A stretch of 64,000 nt of DNA, taken from the NCBI GenBank assembly GCA_019359175.1, contig JAHHHU010000004.1, forward strand, positions 269,876 to 333,875, read 5' to 3'. Below, in pieces: positions 44,078-53,840 of this stretch. The translations under genes were made by a program, and so were the position numbers. Within the stretch, counting starts at the first letter, position 1. The number at the start of each line of letters is the position of its first letter. Below the pieces are notes generated by a model. The model had not been told where the DNA came from. It saw only the letters and a list, made by a program, of their open reading frames with translations, and searched no databases. The stretch comes from Phormidium tanganyikae FI6-MK23. GTDB lineage: Bacteria > Cyanobacteriota > Cyanobacteriia > Leptolyngbyales > Leptolyngbyaceae.

Positions 44078-45262
44078 TTAAGCGAAGCGGATGTTGGCTT
44101 GCTTCAGTCGGTTGAGTGCTTCTCCTAAGCGATCGCACTCTGCAATCAAGCTAATTCGCACGTAACCTTCTCCACCCGACCCAAACGCATTTCCTGGCGT
44201 GACAACGACACCCGTTTTTTGCAGCACGGAAAGCGCAAAATCTGTCGAACCCATTCCCGCAGGACAAGGAATCCAAAGATACATCGTGGCATTGGGCTTG
44301 GGAATCGTCCAGCCTAATTCCGCGAGTCCGTCGATCAAGAAATCGCGGCGAGTTCGGTAACGTTCTTGCACTTCAATTAAATAGCGATCGGGCAAATTTA
44401 GTGCGGTTTCTGCCGCCGTTTGAATCGCTGAAAAAATCCCGTAGTCCAAGTTGGTTTTCAGGGTGCGTAAGCCTTGAATGACGTGCCGATTGCCCACTAC
44501 AAAACCAACTCGCCAGCCTGCCATGTTGTAAGTTTTAGACAAGGTGTGAAACTCTACACCGATTTCTTTCGCGCCCGGAATTTCTAACAAGCTGGTCGGC
44601 TTATATCCGTCAAACGCCAGCTCTGCATAGGCTTGGTCATGTACCAGTAGAATTTCATGCCGTCGCGCAAAAGCAACGATTTCTTCAAAAAATTCGCGTG
44701 GAGCCGTTGCGGTCGTGGGATTACTCGGATAGTTAAAATATAAAATCTTTGCCCGTTTAGCGACTTCATCAGGAATCGCTGCCAAATCAATCAACCAATT
44801 CTGCTCCGCCTTCAATACCATGGGATACAGCGTTGCACCCGCGATCAAAGGGCCTCGAAAATGCGGTGGATATGACGGGCTTGGAACCAATACAACATCG
44901 CCGGGATCAAGATATGCCAGCGCTAAATGCGTCAATCCTTCTTTCGATCCCAACAGCGGTAAAGCTTCCCCATCGGGATTCAAATCCACCCCGTAGCGCC
45001 GCCGATACCAATCGGTAATTGCTTTACGAAAACTTGCCGTACCTTCAAACGGTGGATATCCATGATGCTTAGAATCCTGGAGCGCACGAATCGCGGATTC
45101 CACGATCGGCTCTGGGGTCGCTCCGTCTGGATTTCCCATGCCCAGATCGATCAAATCGACTCCTTGCGCTCTGGCGTTGGTTTTTAGCTCATCGAGACGT
45201 GCAAAGACGTACTGAGGGAGTTTTGTTAATCGATTAGCAGGAGAAATCCAGGGCAAGTTCAT
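44078..45262 (-). CDS. Class I/II pyridoxal-phosphate aminotransferase (LL-DAP/AlaC-like)
   Basis: ATG 45262 is preferred over a TTG five codons earlier. The 394-residue enzyme has LIDLGMGNPDGATP, PLLGSKEGLTHLALAYLDPG, YFNYPSNPTTATAPREFFEE and HTLSKTYNMAGWRVGF with the PLP lysine. The G-M-G-N-P-D start matches AlaC/YfbQ-type and LL-diaminopimelate aminotransferase-like proteins in cyanobacteria. Amino-donor specificity cannot be read from sequence. Adjacent to the GldA-like gene on the same strand. Confidence 0.85.
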   Translation of the reverse strand: MNLPWISPANRLTKLPQYVFARLDELKTNARAQGVDLIDLGMGNPDGATPEPIVESAIRALQDSKHHGYPPFEGTASFRKAITDWYRRRYGVDLNPDGEALPLLGSKEGLTHLALAYLDPGDVVLVPSPSYPPHFRGPLIAGATLYPMVLKAEQNWLIDLAAIPDEVAKRAKILYFNYPSNPTTATAPREFFEEIVAFARRHEILLVHDQAYAELAFDGYKPTSLLEIPGAKEIGVEFHTLSKTYNMAGWRVGFVVGNRHVIQGLRTLKTNLDYGIFSAIQTAAETALNLPDRYLIEVQERYRTRRDFLIDGLAELGWTIPKPNATMYLWIPCPAGMGSTDFALSVLQKTGVVVTPGNAFGSGGEGYVRISLIAECDRLGEALNRLKQANIRFA

Positions 45263-45293
45263 GAGAGAGAACGACAAATGACGACTGAGTTGG

Positions 45294-46451
45294 CTATTCT
45301 ACCGCAGATCCAACACTAGATAAATCGCTGATTTCAGGTCGTGATGCGGTCGTCGGTGCAGTGGTTGATACCATTGCCGCCATCAGTTGACTCGGAACCA
45401 CCAGGAACGGCAAGCGGTGAATGTCGGAAGCGTCGTTACAAGCGACCTCAGCCGCGTACTGGAGTTGCGCGATCGAGACTTCTCCCAGTCCTAACTCTGC
45501 CAAAGTCTTCGGCAATCCAATCTGCTCATAAAACTTGAGCAATTGCTGTCGAGACGAAGCAGCAAGCTGATTGCCCTGCACCATTTCCTCAAGTCGCAGT
45601 TGCACAAGAATTCCGAACGCCACTTTTTCCCCATGCAGAGCGTGATGGCTTTCTAGAAGATGAGTCAATCCATTGTGAACTGCGTGAGCCGCGACAGTTC
45701 GACACTGAGCGCCCCCAATTCCACCGATCACACCAGCCATCAGCACCGAAGCATCCACGACTTCCTGCCATTCCGATCCCAAAGGATTCTTTAAAGCAGC
45801 TTCGGATTTTTGGAACAAAATGTCGCGCAAAACTCGCGCTTGTTGAACGGCTGCGATCAGCAACGTTTTATCAGAATGACCGCTGCTGATTGAGGCTTCG
45901 TACCATTTGGCAATCGCATCTCCAATTCCTGCAATCAGCGTTCTCTCAGGCGCAGTTGCTACCAGGTCGTAATCCAGCACCAGCAAATCAGGACAGCGAG
46001 CAAGCCCGACATCATACAGAAAAGCGTGCTGCTCAGAATAAATGTTTGATAAAGCTGTCCAAGCGGCACAAGTCGCAGCGGAAGTCGGAATCGTGACGAT
46101 CGGTAATTTGCACTGATACGCTAACAGTTTCGCGGTATCGAGCGCTTTACCGCCGCCCACTCCGATGATCAAATCAGCTTGATGATCTGCCACGGCTTTT
46201 TGCAAATTCGCCAAAGTCGTCTCGCTACAGTCTTTGCCGTAGGAAGCTTTCGCAGCCGTCAGCGAGTGAGATTTGAACACAGATTTAAGCCGGGATTTGA
46301 CCACATTGAGCGATCGCTCTCCGCCAACCATCAGCGGACGAGTTCCCAAACGCGCGATCTGACCTCCAACTTGTTCGATCGCATGAAACCCGCGCACGAC
46401 TTGAGCAGGTGCGATCATCAACGAAACGACGGAATTCGATTGAGTAGACAT
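45294..46451 (-). CDS. Iron-containing alcohol dehydrogenase/glycerol dehydrogenase-like
   Basis: The 385-residue protein has GVGGGKALDTAKLLAYQCKL (NAD phosphate loop), VTIPTSAATCAAWTALSNIY, and metal-ligand regions IAGIGDAIAKWYEA and HAVHNGLTHLLESHHALHGE. It belongs to the GldA family, which oxidises glycerol and related alcohols with NAD. It could equally serve as a sn-glycerol-1-phosphate or hydroxyacetone reductase. Next to the aminotransferase gene by 31 bases. Confidence 0.8.
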   Translation of the reverse strand: MSTQSNSVVSLMIAPAQVVRGFHAIEQVGGQIARLGTRPLMVGGERSLNVVKSRLKSVFKSHSLTAAKASYGKDCSETTLANLQKAVADHQADLIIGVGGGKALDTAKLLAYQCKLPIVTIPTSAATCAAWTALSNIYSEQHAFLYDVGLARCPDLLVLDYDLVATAPERTLIAGIGDAIAKWYEASISSGHSDKTLLIAAVQQARVLRDILFQKSEAALKNPLGSEWQEVVDASVLMAGVIGGIGGAQCRTVAAHAVHNGLTHLLESHHALHGEKVAFGILVQLRLEEMVQGNQLAASSRQQLLKFYEQIGLPKTLAELGLGEVSIAQLQYAAEVACNDASDIHRLPFLVVPSQLMAAMVSTTAPTTASRPEISDLSSVGSAVE

Positions 46452-46472
46452 ATTCGGATGGGAGAAACAAAC

Positions 46473-47003
46473 TTATGCGGTCGGCTTGGGCGACGATTGG
46501 GTCAACTGTGCCAAGTTCTCGCGATACAACTTGATCGTAGCGTGTTCATCTTCGCGAATCGAGAGCGATCTCTGAATTTCACCCAAGTATAAAGGTTGGG
46601 ATATCCCCTCTTGAGGGTGCAAAACTGTGCGAATACGGATTGTCATCTGATCTGATCCTTGAGACAGGCGACCCGGAGAAAAAACGGCGAGCGCGGCTTG
46701 CTTCAAGGTAGCTTCTATTTGCGGCTCGGTAATGGTTGGAGGCACGGCAATCACAACCTGAGCCGTACCCGCATCAAACACGCGCGAGTACTGAACGTTT
46801 CCAGGAACATTCGGACGGCTGTACAGCCCCAAACTAAGTGCAAACACGCCCCCGGTTAGAACTGCCATAAAGCCAGTTATGCCGACTAACCGAAAACGGA
46901 TACCCCATTTGAATAAAAAACCCACGATCGCGAGAACGCCAAATACGATCGTGGCAATGCCCAACCATTGAGCCTTTTCAATTAACTGTGCGGTTTCAAA
47001 CAT
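46473..47003 (-). CDS. ycf51: Ycf51 family protein
   Basis: The 176-residue protein has two N-terminal transmembrane helices (WLGIATIVFGVLAIVGFLFK and LVGITGFMAVLTGGVFALSL), then QYSRVFDAGTAQVVIAVPP and VLHPQEGISQPLYLGEIQRS. It matches Ycf51, known from cyanobacteria and red plastids, of unknown function. Confidence 0.88.
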   Translation of the reverse strand: MFETAQLIEKAQWLGIATIVFGVLAIVGFLFKWGIRFRLVGITGFMAVLTGGVFALSLGLYSRPNVPGNVQYSRVFDAGTAQVVIAVPPTITEPQIEATLKQAALAVFSPGRLSQGSDQMTIRIRTVLHPQEGISQPLYLGEIQRSLSIREDEHATIKLYRENLAQLTQSSPKPTA

Positions 47004-47233
47004 AGCGGTGATAAATCAAATTTTTAGTGTGTAATTCTGCTAGTTGTCAGCGTTTTCGCCCGGTGACTCGCGACTGAAAAACGGTATGTATGGATCGATC
47101 GCTTTGAGATTCTGCTGACATGACACCACATAGACCTTCTCAAAAATTATAAGGCTTCACAGTCTGCGATCGAGTAGCAGCTTTGAAAGTTATTCGATAG
47201 AATTCTAATTAGATAAGTATCGAAATAACAACC

Positions 47234-47824
47234 ATGTCACAACCTGAATTTCAAACGCTACTTAGTTTTTTCAAAGCCCTATCAAATGAGAGCCGCCTCA
47301 AACTCGTCGGGATTCTGGCGCAGCGTGAATACAGCGTCGAAGAACTTGCCGCGCTCGTACAACTCAAAGAACCCACGGTTTCCCACCATCTCAGCAAACT
47401 GAAAGAATTAAACCTCGTTCAAATGCGCCCCGATCGCAATACCCATTTTTACCGTCTCAACCAAGATGCTTTGCAAGATCTGAGCAAAGCGGTCTTCACC
47501 TCCGCACAGATTACAACGGTTTCTAGCGAAGTCAATCCGAATGCGTGGGAAGAAAAAGTTCTGAAAAATTTTCTAGAAGGCGATCGCTTGCGCGAAATTC
47601 CCGCGAGTCGGAAGAAACGTTGGGTCGTTCTAAAATGGCTCGTCAATCAGTTTGAGATGGGGCAACTGTATCCAGAGCGATTGCTCAATGAGATCATCAA
47701 GCGCGTTCATCCCGATACCGCCACTTTGCGACGCGAAATGATCGGATATCGCATGATGCAGCGGGAAAATGGGGTGTACTGGCGCGAACCAGAAAGCCAA
47801 TGGCGAGAAGAATTAGTGCTTTGA
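47234..47824 (+). CDS. ArsR-type transcriptional regulator with DUF2087 domain
   Basis: The 196-residue protein has an ArsR winged HTH (FFKALSNESRLKLVGILAQR and EPTVSHHLSKLKELNLVQMR) and a C-terminal DUF2087 (FLEGDRLREIPASRKKRWVV, YPERLLNEIIKRVHPDTATL, then REMIGYRMMQRENGVYWR). No Cys metal site is evident, so the signal is unknown. An isolated gene. Confidence 0.85.
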   Translation: MSQPEFQTLLSFFKALSNESRLKLVGILAQREYSVEELAALVQLKEPTVSHHLSKLKELNLVQMRPDRNTHFYRLNQDALQDLSKAVFTSAQITTVSSEVNPNAWEEKVLKNFLEGDRLREIPASRKKRWVVLKWLVNQFEMGQLYPERLLNEIIKRVHPDTATLRREMIGYRMMQRENGVYWREPESQWREELVL

Positions 47825-47955
47825 GCCGAATTCGGGGCAGCTAGATGCAATAAACGATACTTTTCAAAAATCCTCTCAGTCCGATACTGAGGAACCGTCC
47901 GAAGTATTGCCGTTAGAAGGGTAGAATTTGTGCGAGATATCAGAAGAGTTTTGCT

Positions 47956-49122
47956 GTGAATTTAAAGTATGCGTTGGTACATGAATGGCTGACCCCGAAA
48001 GCAACAGGCGGATCAGAACTGGTGGTGCAAGAAATTTTGAAGCATATCGATGCTGATTTATATGCGCTAATTGATTTTGAATCTGTGAATCCGAAAAGTT
48101 ATTTATACCAGCGAAAGATCGGTACAACATTTCTACAAAATTTCCCTTTTGCGCGAAATGGTGTGCAGAAATATTTGCCGTTTTTACCGATCGCGATCGA
48201 GCAACTTGACCTATACGAATACGACATTATTCTTTCTTCTTATCACGCTGTTGCAAAAGGCGTTCTCACCGCACCGCATCAACTCCATATTTGCTATTGT
48301 CATGCGCCAATGCGATATGTCTGGGATATGACTTTTGAATATCTTTGTAACAGCCGAGCAGGTCAAGGAATTCCTGGAATCTTTACTCGGTATCTGTTGC
48401 ATCAATTGAGACAATGGGACGTAACATCATCAAATCGCGTCGATTATTTCATTGCCAATTCTCACCATACTGCTCGAAGAATTTGGCGCTGTTATCGACG
48501 ATCGGCAGAAGTAATTTATCCGCCTGTCAACGTAGATCGTTTTTCATTTGAACCGCAAAAACAAGACTTTTATCTCACCGTTTCACGGCTAGTTGGTTAT
48601 AAAAAAATATCGTTAATTGTTCAAGCATTCAATCAGTTAAATCTTCCATTAGTTGTGATTGGCAGTGGTGCAGAACTGAAGCAAATCCAGAAAATTGCAA
48701 AATCAAATATTCAAATTTTAGGATGGCAACCCGATCACGTTGTAGAGCAATATATGAAACAAGCAAAAGCGTTTATTTATGCTGCCTATGAAGATTTCGG
48801 GATTGCTCCAGTCGAAGCGCAAGCCTGCGGAACCCCAGTTATTGCTTACGGTGCAGGCGGAACCTCTGAAACTGTGAGAGACTTACGAACAAATCAATCA
48901 CAAGGAACGGGAATTCTGTTTTCCACTCAAACAGAAGCCGCGATCGTCGATGCGGTTCATGCCTTTGAGCAACACCGATCTCTTTTTCAGCCTGAAATCG
49001 CGCGATCTTCTGCGCTCAAATTTCATCCCGATCTGTTTAAACAGCGGTATCTTAATTTTATCGATCGGGCTTATCAAGAATTTCAAACCCGGTTTGATTC
49101 CAAATTCGACTCGACTGGTTAA
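47956..49122 (+). CDS. Glycosyltransferase, GT4 family
   Basis: GTG start. The 388-residue protein has an N-terminal YALVHEWLTPKATGGSELVV donor-site loop and a C-terminal domain RLVGYKKISLIVQAFNQLNL, VVIGSGAELKQIQ and YEDFGIAPVEAQACGTPVIA (E-x7-E motif). It probably adds a sugar to a lipid-linked polysaccharide. It begins a cluster with a sugar-phosphate transferase and GDP-fucose genes. Confidence 0.85.
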   Translation: MNLKYALVHEWLTPKATGGSELVVQEILKHIDADLYALIDFESVNPKSYLYQRKIGTTFLQNFPFARNGVQKYLPFLPIAIEQLDLYEYDIILSSYHAVAKGVLTAPHQLHICYCHAPMRYVWDMTFEYLCNSRAGQGIPGIFTRYLLHQLRQWDVTSSNRVDYFIANSHHTARRIWRCYRRSAEVIYPPVNVDRFSFEPQKQDFYLTVSRLVGYKKISLIVQAFNQLNLPLVVIGSGAELKQIQKIAKSNIQILGWQPDHVVEQYMKQAKAFIYAAYEDFGIAPVEAQACGTPVIAYGAGGTSETVRDLRTNQSQGTGILFSTQTEAAIVDAVHAFEQHRSLFQPEIARSSALKFHPDLFKQRYLNFIDRAYQEFQTRFDSKFDSTG

Positions 49123-49215
49123 AAATACTCCCCAGATGGGGAGCAAATTTAACGATAAACGAGTCTATGGCTTTATGATCAGGACTGTGTGTGGTGTGGA
49201 ACAGTAAGGAGTAAG

Positions 49216-49926
49216 ATGACTGCCGATAGCCAATTCATTCCCGGCAAGCGGATTCGGTCGATCTTCAAGCGTGGCAAACCTTTTATTCTCAATACTTGGG
49301 ACGCGCTTGATGGCGATCTTGCCAAACGCCTTTTCGATATTGCGTTTTCGCTCTCCGTTCTCATTCTCTTTTCTCCCGTCTATCTGATTCTGGCGTTGCT
49401 AATCGCCCTGAGTTCTCCGGGTCCAATTTTCTACGTTCAAGAACGGGTCGGAAAGAACTTTAAACGGTTTGGTTGCATTAAGTTCAGAACGATGGTGAGA
49501 AACGCAGACGAGGTTTTAGTTGATTTGATCAACACCTCGCCTCAGATGCGGCAGGAGTTTGAAACCAATTTCAAGCTGAAATATGATCCCCGAATTACTT
49601 GGATCGGTCGCTTCTTGCGAATTACCAGCTTAGACGAGTTTCCCCAATTCTGGAATGTGTTGATGGGCGATATGAGCGTCGTTGGTCCTCGTCCGCTCGT
49701 CGTTGAAGAACTTCCCAAATACGGAACTCATATCGAAACGGTTCTGACGATTCGCCCTGGGATCACTGGCTTATGGCAAGTTTCAGGACGCAACGATATT
49801 CCTTATCCACAGCGCATCCGCATCGATGTGTACTACGCGAGTTTCCGCAATTTTTGGCTGGATTTGTGGATTATCGTCAAAACCATCAATGTCGTCATCT
49901 TTCCCAAAAACAACGGAGCCTACTAA
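49216..49926 (+). CDS. Undecaprenyl-phosphate sugar transferase (WcaJ/exopolysaccharide type)
   Basis: ATG 49216 with AAGGAG upstream. The 236-residue protein has LAKRLFDIAFSLSVLILFSP (membrane helix), SSPGPIFYVQERVGKNFKRF, IKFRTMVRNADEV, LDEFPQFWNVLMGDMSVVGP and ITGLWQVSGRNDIPYPQRIR. These are the motifs of bacterial sugar transferases that start exopolysaccharide repeat-unit synthesis. Substrate unknown. Confidence 0.88.
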   Translation: MTADSQFIPGKRIRSIFKRGKPFILNTWDALDGDLAKRLFDIAFSLSVLILFSPVYLILALLIALSSPGPIFYVQERVGKNFKRFGCIKFRTMVRNADEVLVDLINTSPQMRQEFETNFKLKYDPRITWIGRFLRITSLDEFPQFWNVLMGDMSVVGPRPLVVEELPKYGTHIETVLTIRPGITGLWQVSGRNDIPYPQRIRIDVYYASFRNFWLDLWIIVKTINVVIFPKNNGAY

Positions 49927-49949
49927 GTCCACGATCTCCGAAGATACCT

Positions 49950-50080
49950 TATCTCAGCTTCAAATTTATTCAGTGATCCGGATACCCCCGATCGTAGTTG
50001 TAATGGTTAGCAGTTTGGACGGGTTTACTTCACCGATTCGATCGCGAACGCAAATCTGTTCCTTATGAAAAGCTGAGATA
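49950..50080. repeat. Distant inverted repeat in the gap before gmd
   Basis: TATCTCAGCTT (49950-49960) is exactly inverted as AAGCTGAGATA (50070-50080) with 109 bases between. The 383-base gap between the sugar transferase and gmd holds no convincing gene. It could form a leader hairpin or be an old mobile-element trace. Confidence 0.4.
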
Positions 50081-50309
50081 GCCGTATGAGAAGGACTTCG
50101 CGAACTTGGCTTCAGCAAAACTTCTTAACTCTACAGGCTCTTAACACGCAGGCTGATCCTTTTACGGTAGGGTTGGGTGTTATTTGTGTTGAGCTTAGGG
50201 TTAACTAGGTACAGCTTGTTTCGCGTGGCCGAAATCGGGGTCTAATGAAGCAACACGGCATTTAGAAATGTCCAACCGTCTCTGTAATCGCAGGTGAGGA
50301 AAGCAAAGA

Positions 50310-51386
50310 ATGACGCAACGTAAACGCGCACTGTTAACGGGTATCACGGGTCAAGACGGCTCTTATTTAGGAGAATTATTACTAGAACAAGGCTACGAAG
50401 TTCACGGCATTATTCGCCGCACCTCGACCTTCAATACCGATCGCATTGATCATATCTATGAAGACCCGCACGTAGAAGGCGCACGGCTATTTTTACACTA
50501 CGGCGACCTCACAGACGGCACCACACTCCGCCGAATTCTCGAAGAAGTTCAGCCCGCAGAAATCTACAACTTAGGCGCGCAGTCTCACGTCCGCGTCAGC
50601 TTCGATGCTCCAGAGTACACGGCAGACGCAGTTGGAATGGGCGCACTGCGAATCTTGGAGGCGGCCCGCGACTATCAACAACGGACGGGCGCTGAAGTTC
50701 GCTACTACCAAGCGGGTTCCTCTGAAATGTACGGTAAGGTTCAAGCCGTTCCGCAAACAGAAGACACGCCGTTTTATCCTCGCAGCCCTTACGCTTGCGC
50801 GAAAGTGTTTGCACACTGGCAAACCATCAACTACCGCGAATCCTACGATATGTTCGCGTGCAACGGCATTTTGTTCAACCACGAATCTCCTCGGCGGGGC
50901 GAAACCTTTGTAACCCGTAAAATCACACGCGCTATTGCTCGAATTATGGCTGGAAAGCAGAAGAAGCTCTACATGGGCAACTTAGACGCGAAACGTGACT
51001 GGGGCTATGCCAAGGATTATGTTCGGGCGATGTGGTTGATGTTGCAGCAAGAACAACCCGATGATTATGTAGTCGCAACGGGTGAAACACATTCAGTTCA
51101 TGAGTTTCTAGACATTGCCTTTGGTCGAGTGAATCTCGACTGGAAAGACTATGTTGAATTTGATGAGCGGTATTTGCGTCCCACAGAAGTCGATTTGCTC
51201 ATCGGTGATCCGGCGAAAGCGAAGAAACTGTTGAACTGGGAGCCTTCTGTAACGTTTGAAGAGTTGGTGCATTTGATGGTAGATGCTGACCTTCAAGCGC
51301 TAGGGATCAGTATTGCTGGGAATGGACAATCTAAAGTAGAAGACTACGCCACCATTCGCCAGAGCTTGATTGGGGTGTCCTTCTAG
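50310..51386 (+). CDS. gmd: GDP-mannose 4,6-dehydratase
   Basis: The 358-residue enzyme has [20 protein letters not shown] (NADP loop), [20 protein letters not shown] and [20 protein letters not shown] with the Y-x3-K pair, plus [20 protein letters not shown]. It makes GDP-4-keto-6-deoxymannose, the precursor of GDP-L-fucose. GAGGAAAG lies just upstream of the ATG. Followed after 23 bases by fcl, so the two are surely one operon. Confidence 0.95.
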   Translation: MTQRKRALLTGITGQDGSYLGELLLEQGYEVHGIIRRTSTFNTDRIDHIYEDPHVEGARLFLHYGDLTDGTTLRRILEEVQPAEIYNLGAQSHVRVSFDAPEYTADAVGMGALRILEAARDYQQRTGAEVRYYQAGSSEMYGKVQAVPQTEDTPFYPRSPYACAKVFAHWQTINYRESYDMFACNGILFNHESPRRGETFVTRKITRAIARIMAGKQKKLYMGNLDAKRDWGYAKDYVRAMWLMLQQEQPDDYVVATGETHSVHEFLDIAFGRVNLDWKDYVEFDERYLRPTEVDLLIGDPAKAKKLLNWEPSVTFEELVHLMVDADLQALGISIAGNGQSKVEDYATIRQSLIGVSF

Positions 51387-51409
51387 GAAAATTTACACGA
51401 AACAAAGCC

Positions 51410-52360
51410 ATGACCTCAACAACTTTAAGCCTCCAAGATAAACGCATTCTGGTCACAGGTGGAGCGGGGTTTCTCGGTCGTCAAGTGGTGCGCCAACTCT
51501 GCGCGGCGGGGGCAGATCCACAGAAAATTACCGTGCCCCGATCGCATGATTTTGATCTCCGCAAGATGGAAAATTGCCACCGCGCGGTCGATCAGCAAGA
51601 TATCGTGGTTCACTTAGCGGCGCACGTTGGGGGTATTGGACTGAACCGCGAGAAACCCGCTGAGTTGTTCTACGACAACTTGATGATGGGAACGCAGTTG
51701 ATCCATGCGGCTTACGAAGCAGGTGTCCAGAAGTTCGTCTGTGCGGGAACGATCTGCGCTTATCCGAAGTTCACGCCTGTTCCGTTTAAGGAAGATGACA
51801 TCTGGAACGGATATCCAGAGGAAACGAATGCACCGTATGGGATTGCGAAGAAGGCGCTTTTGGTGCAGCTTCAGTCTTATCGCCAACAGTATGGATTTGA
51901 TGGCATTTATTTGCTGCCTGTGAATCTATACGGCCCTGAAGATAATTTTGATCCGCGTAGTTCTCATGTGATTCCGGCGCTGGTGCGGAAGGTGTATGAG
52001 GCACAGCAGCAAGGATTAATCGAGCTTCCGGTTTGGGGGGATGGCAGTCCGACCCGCGAGTTTCTTTATGTCGATGATGCAGCGCGGGGAATTACGATCG
52101 CGACTCAAAAATACAGCGACCCCGAACCCGTGAACTTGGGCACAGGTGAGGAAATCTCGATTCGGGATTTGATCGCGCTGCTCTGCGATTTGATGGAGTT
52201 TAAGGGCGAAATTGTTTGGGAAACCGACAAGCCGAATGGTCAGCCGCGTCGCTGTTTGGATACCGAAAGAGCGAAAGAGCGCTTTGGGTTTACTGCCGAA
52301 GTTAGCTTTGAGCAAGGGTTGAAAAATACGATCGATTGGTATCGCCAAAACGCCCAGTAA
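51410..52360 (+). CDS. fcl: GDP-L-fucose synthase
   Basis: The 316-residue epimerase/reductase has [34 protein letters not shown] [39 protein letters not shown] with Y-x3-K, and [20 protein letters not shown]. It completes GDP-L-fucose synthesis after gmd. A terminator follows at 52384. Confidence 0.95.
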   Translation: MTSTTLSLQDKRILVTGGAGFLGRQVVRQLCAAGADPQKITVPRSHDFDLRKMENCHRAVDQQDIVVHLAAHVGGIGLNREKPAELFYDNLMMGTQLIHAAYEAGVQKFVCAGTICAYPKFTPVPFKEDDIWNGYPEETNAPYGIAKKALLVQLQSYRQQYGFDGIYLLPVNLYGPEDNFDPRSSHVIPALVRKVYEAQQQGLIELPVWGDGSPTREFLYVDDAARGITIATQKYSDPEPVNLGTGEEISIRDLIALLCDLMEFKGEIVWETDKPNGQPRRCLDTERAKERFGFTAEVSFEQGLKNTIDWYRQNAQ

Positions 52361-52383
52361 AATTCGCAGCTTTGATAAGTGAG

Positions 52384-52409
52384 AGGCGTTCTTTGGAGCG
52401 CCTTTTTTA
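52384..52409 (+). terminator. Terminator after fcl
   Basis: AGGCG pairs with CGCCT around a 10-base loop, followed by six T residues. Confidence 0.6.
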
Positions 52410-53831
52410 TTTGGGAAAGCAGAAATTTGGGGCACAGAGATTTGGAAACTCGATCGTACTCATTTCCAAAGTTGCCAAGTTCAATTTCCGAATCGCGTGA
52501 TTGTTTGTATCTGCAATAAACAAGTGCGTTTCGGTTGCACTAATTCCAGAAGGTTCATTTAGCAAATCTGATGCAATCGTTTGACAAAATCCATTGGAAT
52601 CAAGCTTTTTAATTTTGTGATTGTAAGTATCTGCAATCCAAAGATCACCGTTAAATTCAACTTCTAAGCAGTGCTGTAATTTAGCTGTTTCTCCAGCTCC
52701 ATCTACGTCGCCAAAGTTATATAAATCGCCTCCGCCACAAATAGTTTTGACTTGATTTGTTTTTAAATTAATCGATCGGATCGAACTGGTTTCGCTATCA
52801 GCAATCAACAATTCTTTCCCATTCGTCGTAATGCCACTCGGTTGAGCGAAGGCAGCTTCGTAAATTGACCCATCGAAACTCGCTTCGGCTCCAGTTCCCG
52901 CAAATGTTTGAATTGTATCTCCCTGCATTTCCCAGATTTGATGTGCGCCTGCCATTGCGATAAATAAGCGATTGCCAATTTTTTCCAAATCCCACGGCGA
53001 ATTCAAATCAACGTCTAACGCCTTGCCACCATGCGGATAAATTGCTCTACTTTGATTTCCGGTTCCTGCGATCGTGCGAACAATTCTATTTTTCAAATCC
53101 ACACAGCGAACCGCGTGGTTTCCCGTATCTGCAACGTAAAGCTGCTGAGTTTTTCGATCGAAAAACATCCCTTGCGGTGCTAAAAACTGAGCTTGATCGA
53201 ACGAACCATCGTTTAATCCTGCATTTCCGGTTCCGACAATATCGAGAATTGCACCTTCGATCGAGCTAATCACAATTCGATGATGTCCAGAGTCAGCAAT
53301 AAATAAGCGACCGTTCGCTAAGACTTTGCCAGGAAACGCAAGAGGAGAAGGTGAAAACTCCTCAAGTTTGAACTGAAGCAATTGAGGCTCGATCGCGTTC
53401 TTCTCAATCAATTCTTGAATCAATTGATCTAAAAGATTCCGCCTTCCTTCGCCTGCGATCGTCGTTACGATATACCCTTTCGGATTAATTAAAACAAAGG
53501 TCGGATAAGCCCGAACGGCATACGATTCCCAGACTTTGAAATCTCGATCGACTAAAACCGGATGCTCAATTTCGTAGCGAAGGATGGCTTGGCGAATGTT
53601 TTCTATCGCGCTTTCGTTCTCAAATTTGGCTGAGTGAACGCTGATGATAGTTAAGCGAGCGCCGTATTTCTGCTCTAAATATTTCAAATCTGGCAGACTG
53701 TGAATGCAGTTGATACAGCCATACGTCCAGAAATCGAGCAAAACGATTCGCCCTCGGAACTCTTTGAGAGACAGAGAGCGATCGACGTTTAACCAAATTA
53801 AATTTGTCGGGAACTCTGGGGCGCGAACCAT
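52407..53831 (-). CDS. Thioredoxin-like protein with NHL repeats (NHLRC2-like)
   Basis: The 474-residue protein has an N-terminal thioredoxin fold with LLDFWTYGCINCIHSLPDLK (C-x2-C) and YPTFVLINPKGYIVTTIAGE. From about 170 on come five or six NHL-type propeller repeats, seen in LFIADSGHHRIVISS, LYVADTGNHAVRCVD, LLIADSETSSIRSIN and LWIADTYNHKIKKLD. This fusion is like NHLRC2. No signal peptide. It lies convergent with fcl. Confidence 0.85.
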   Translation of the reverse strand: MVRAPEFPTNLIWLNVDRSLSLKEFRGRIVLLDFWTYGCINCIHSLPDLKYLEQKYGARLTIISVHSAKFENESAIENIRQAILRYEIEHPVLVDRDFKVWESYAVRAYPTFVLINPKGYIVTTIAGEGRRNLLDQLIQELIEKNAIEPQLLQFKLEEFSPSPLAFPGKVLANGRLFIADSGHHRIVISSIEGAILDIVGTGNAGLNDGSFDQAQFLAPQGMFFDRKTQQLYVADTGNHAVRCVDLKNRIVRTIAGTGNQSRAIYPHGGKALDVDLNSPWDLEKIGNRLFIAMAGAHQIWEMQGDTIQTFAGTGAEASFDGSIYEAAFAQPSGITTNGKELLIADSETSSIRSINLKTNQVKTICGGGDLYNFGDVDGAGETAKLQHCLEVEFNGDLWIADTYNHKIKKLDSNGFCQTIASDLLNEPSGISATETHLFIADTNNHAIRKLNLATLEMSTIEFPNLCAPNFCFPK

Positions 53832-53840
53832 AGAATCTCG

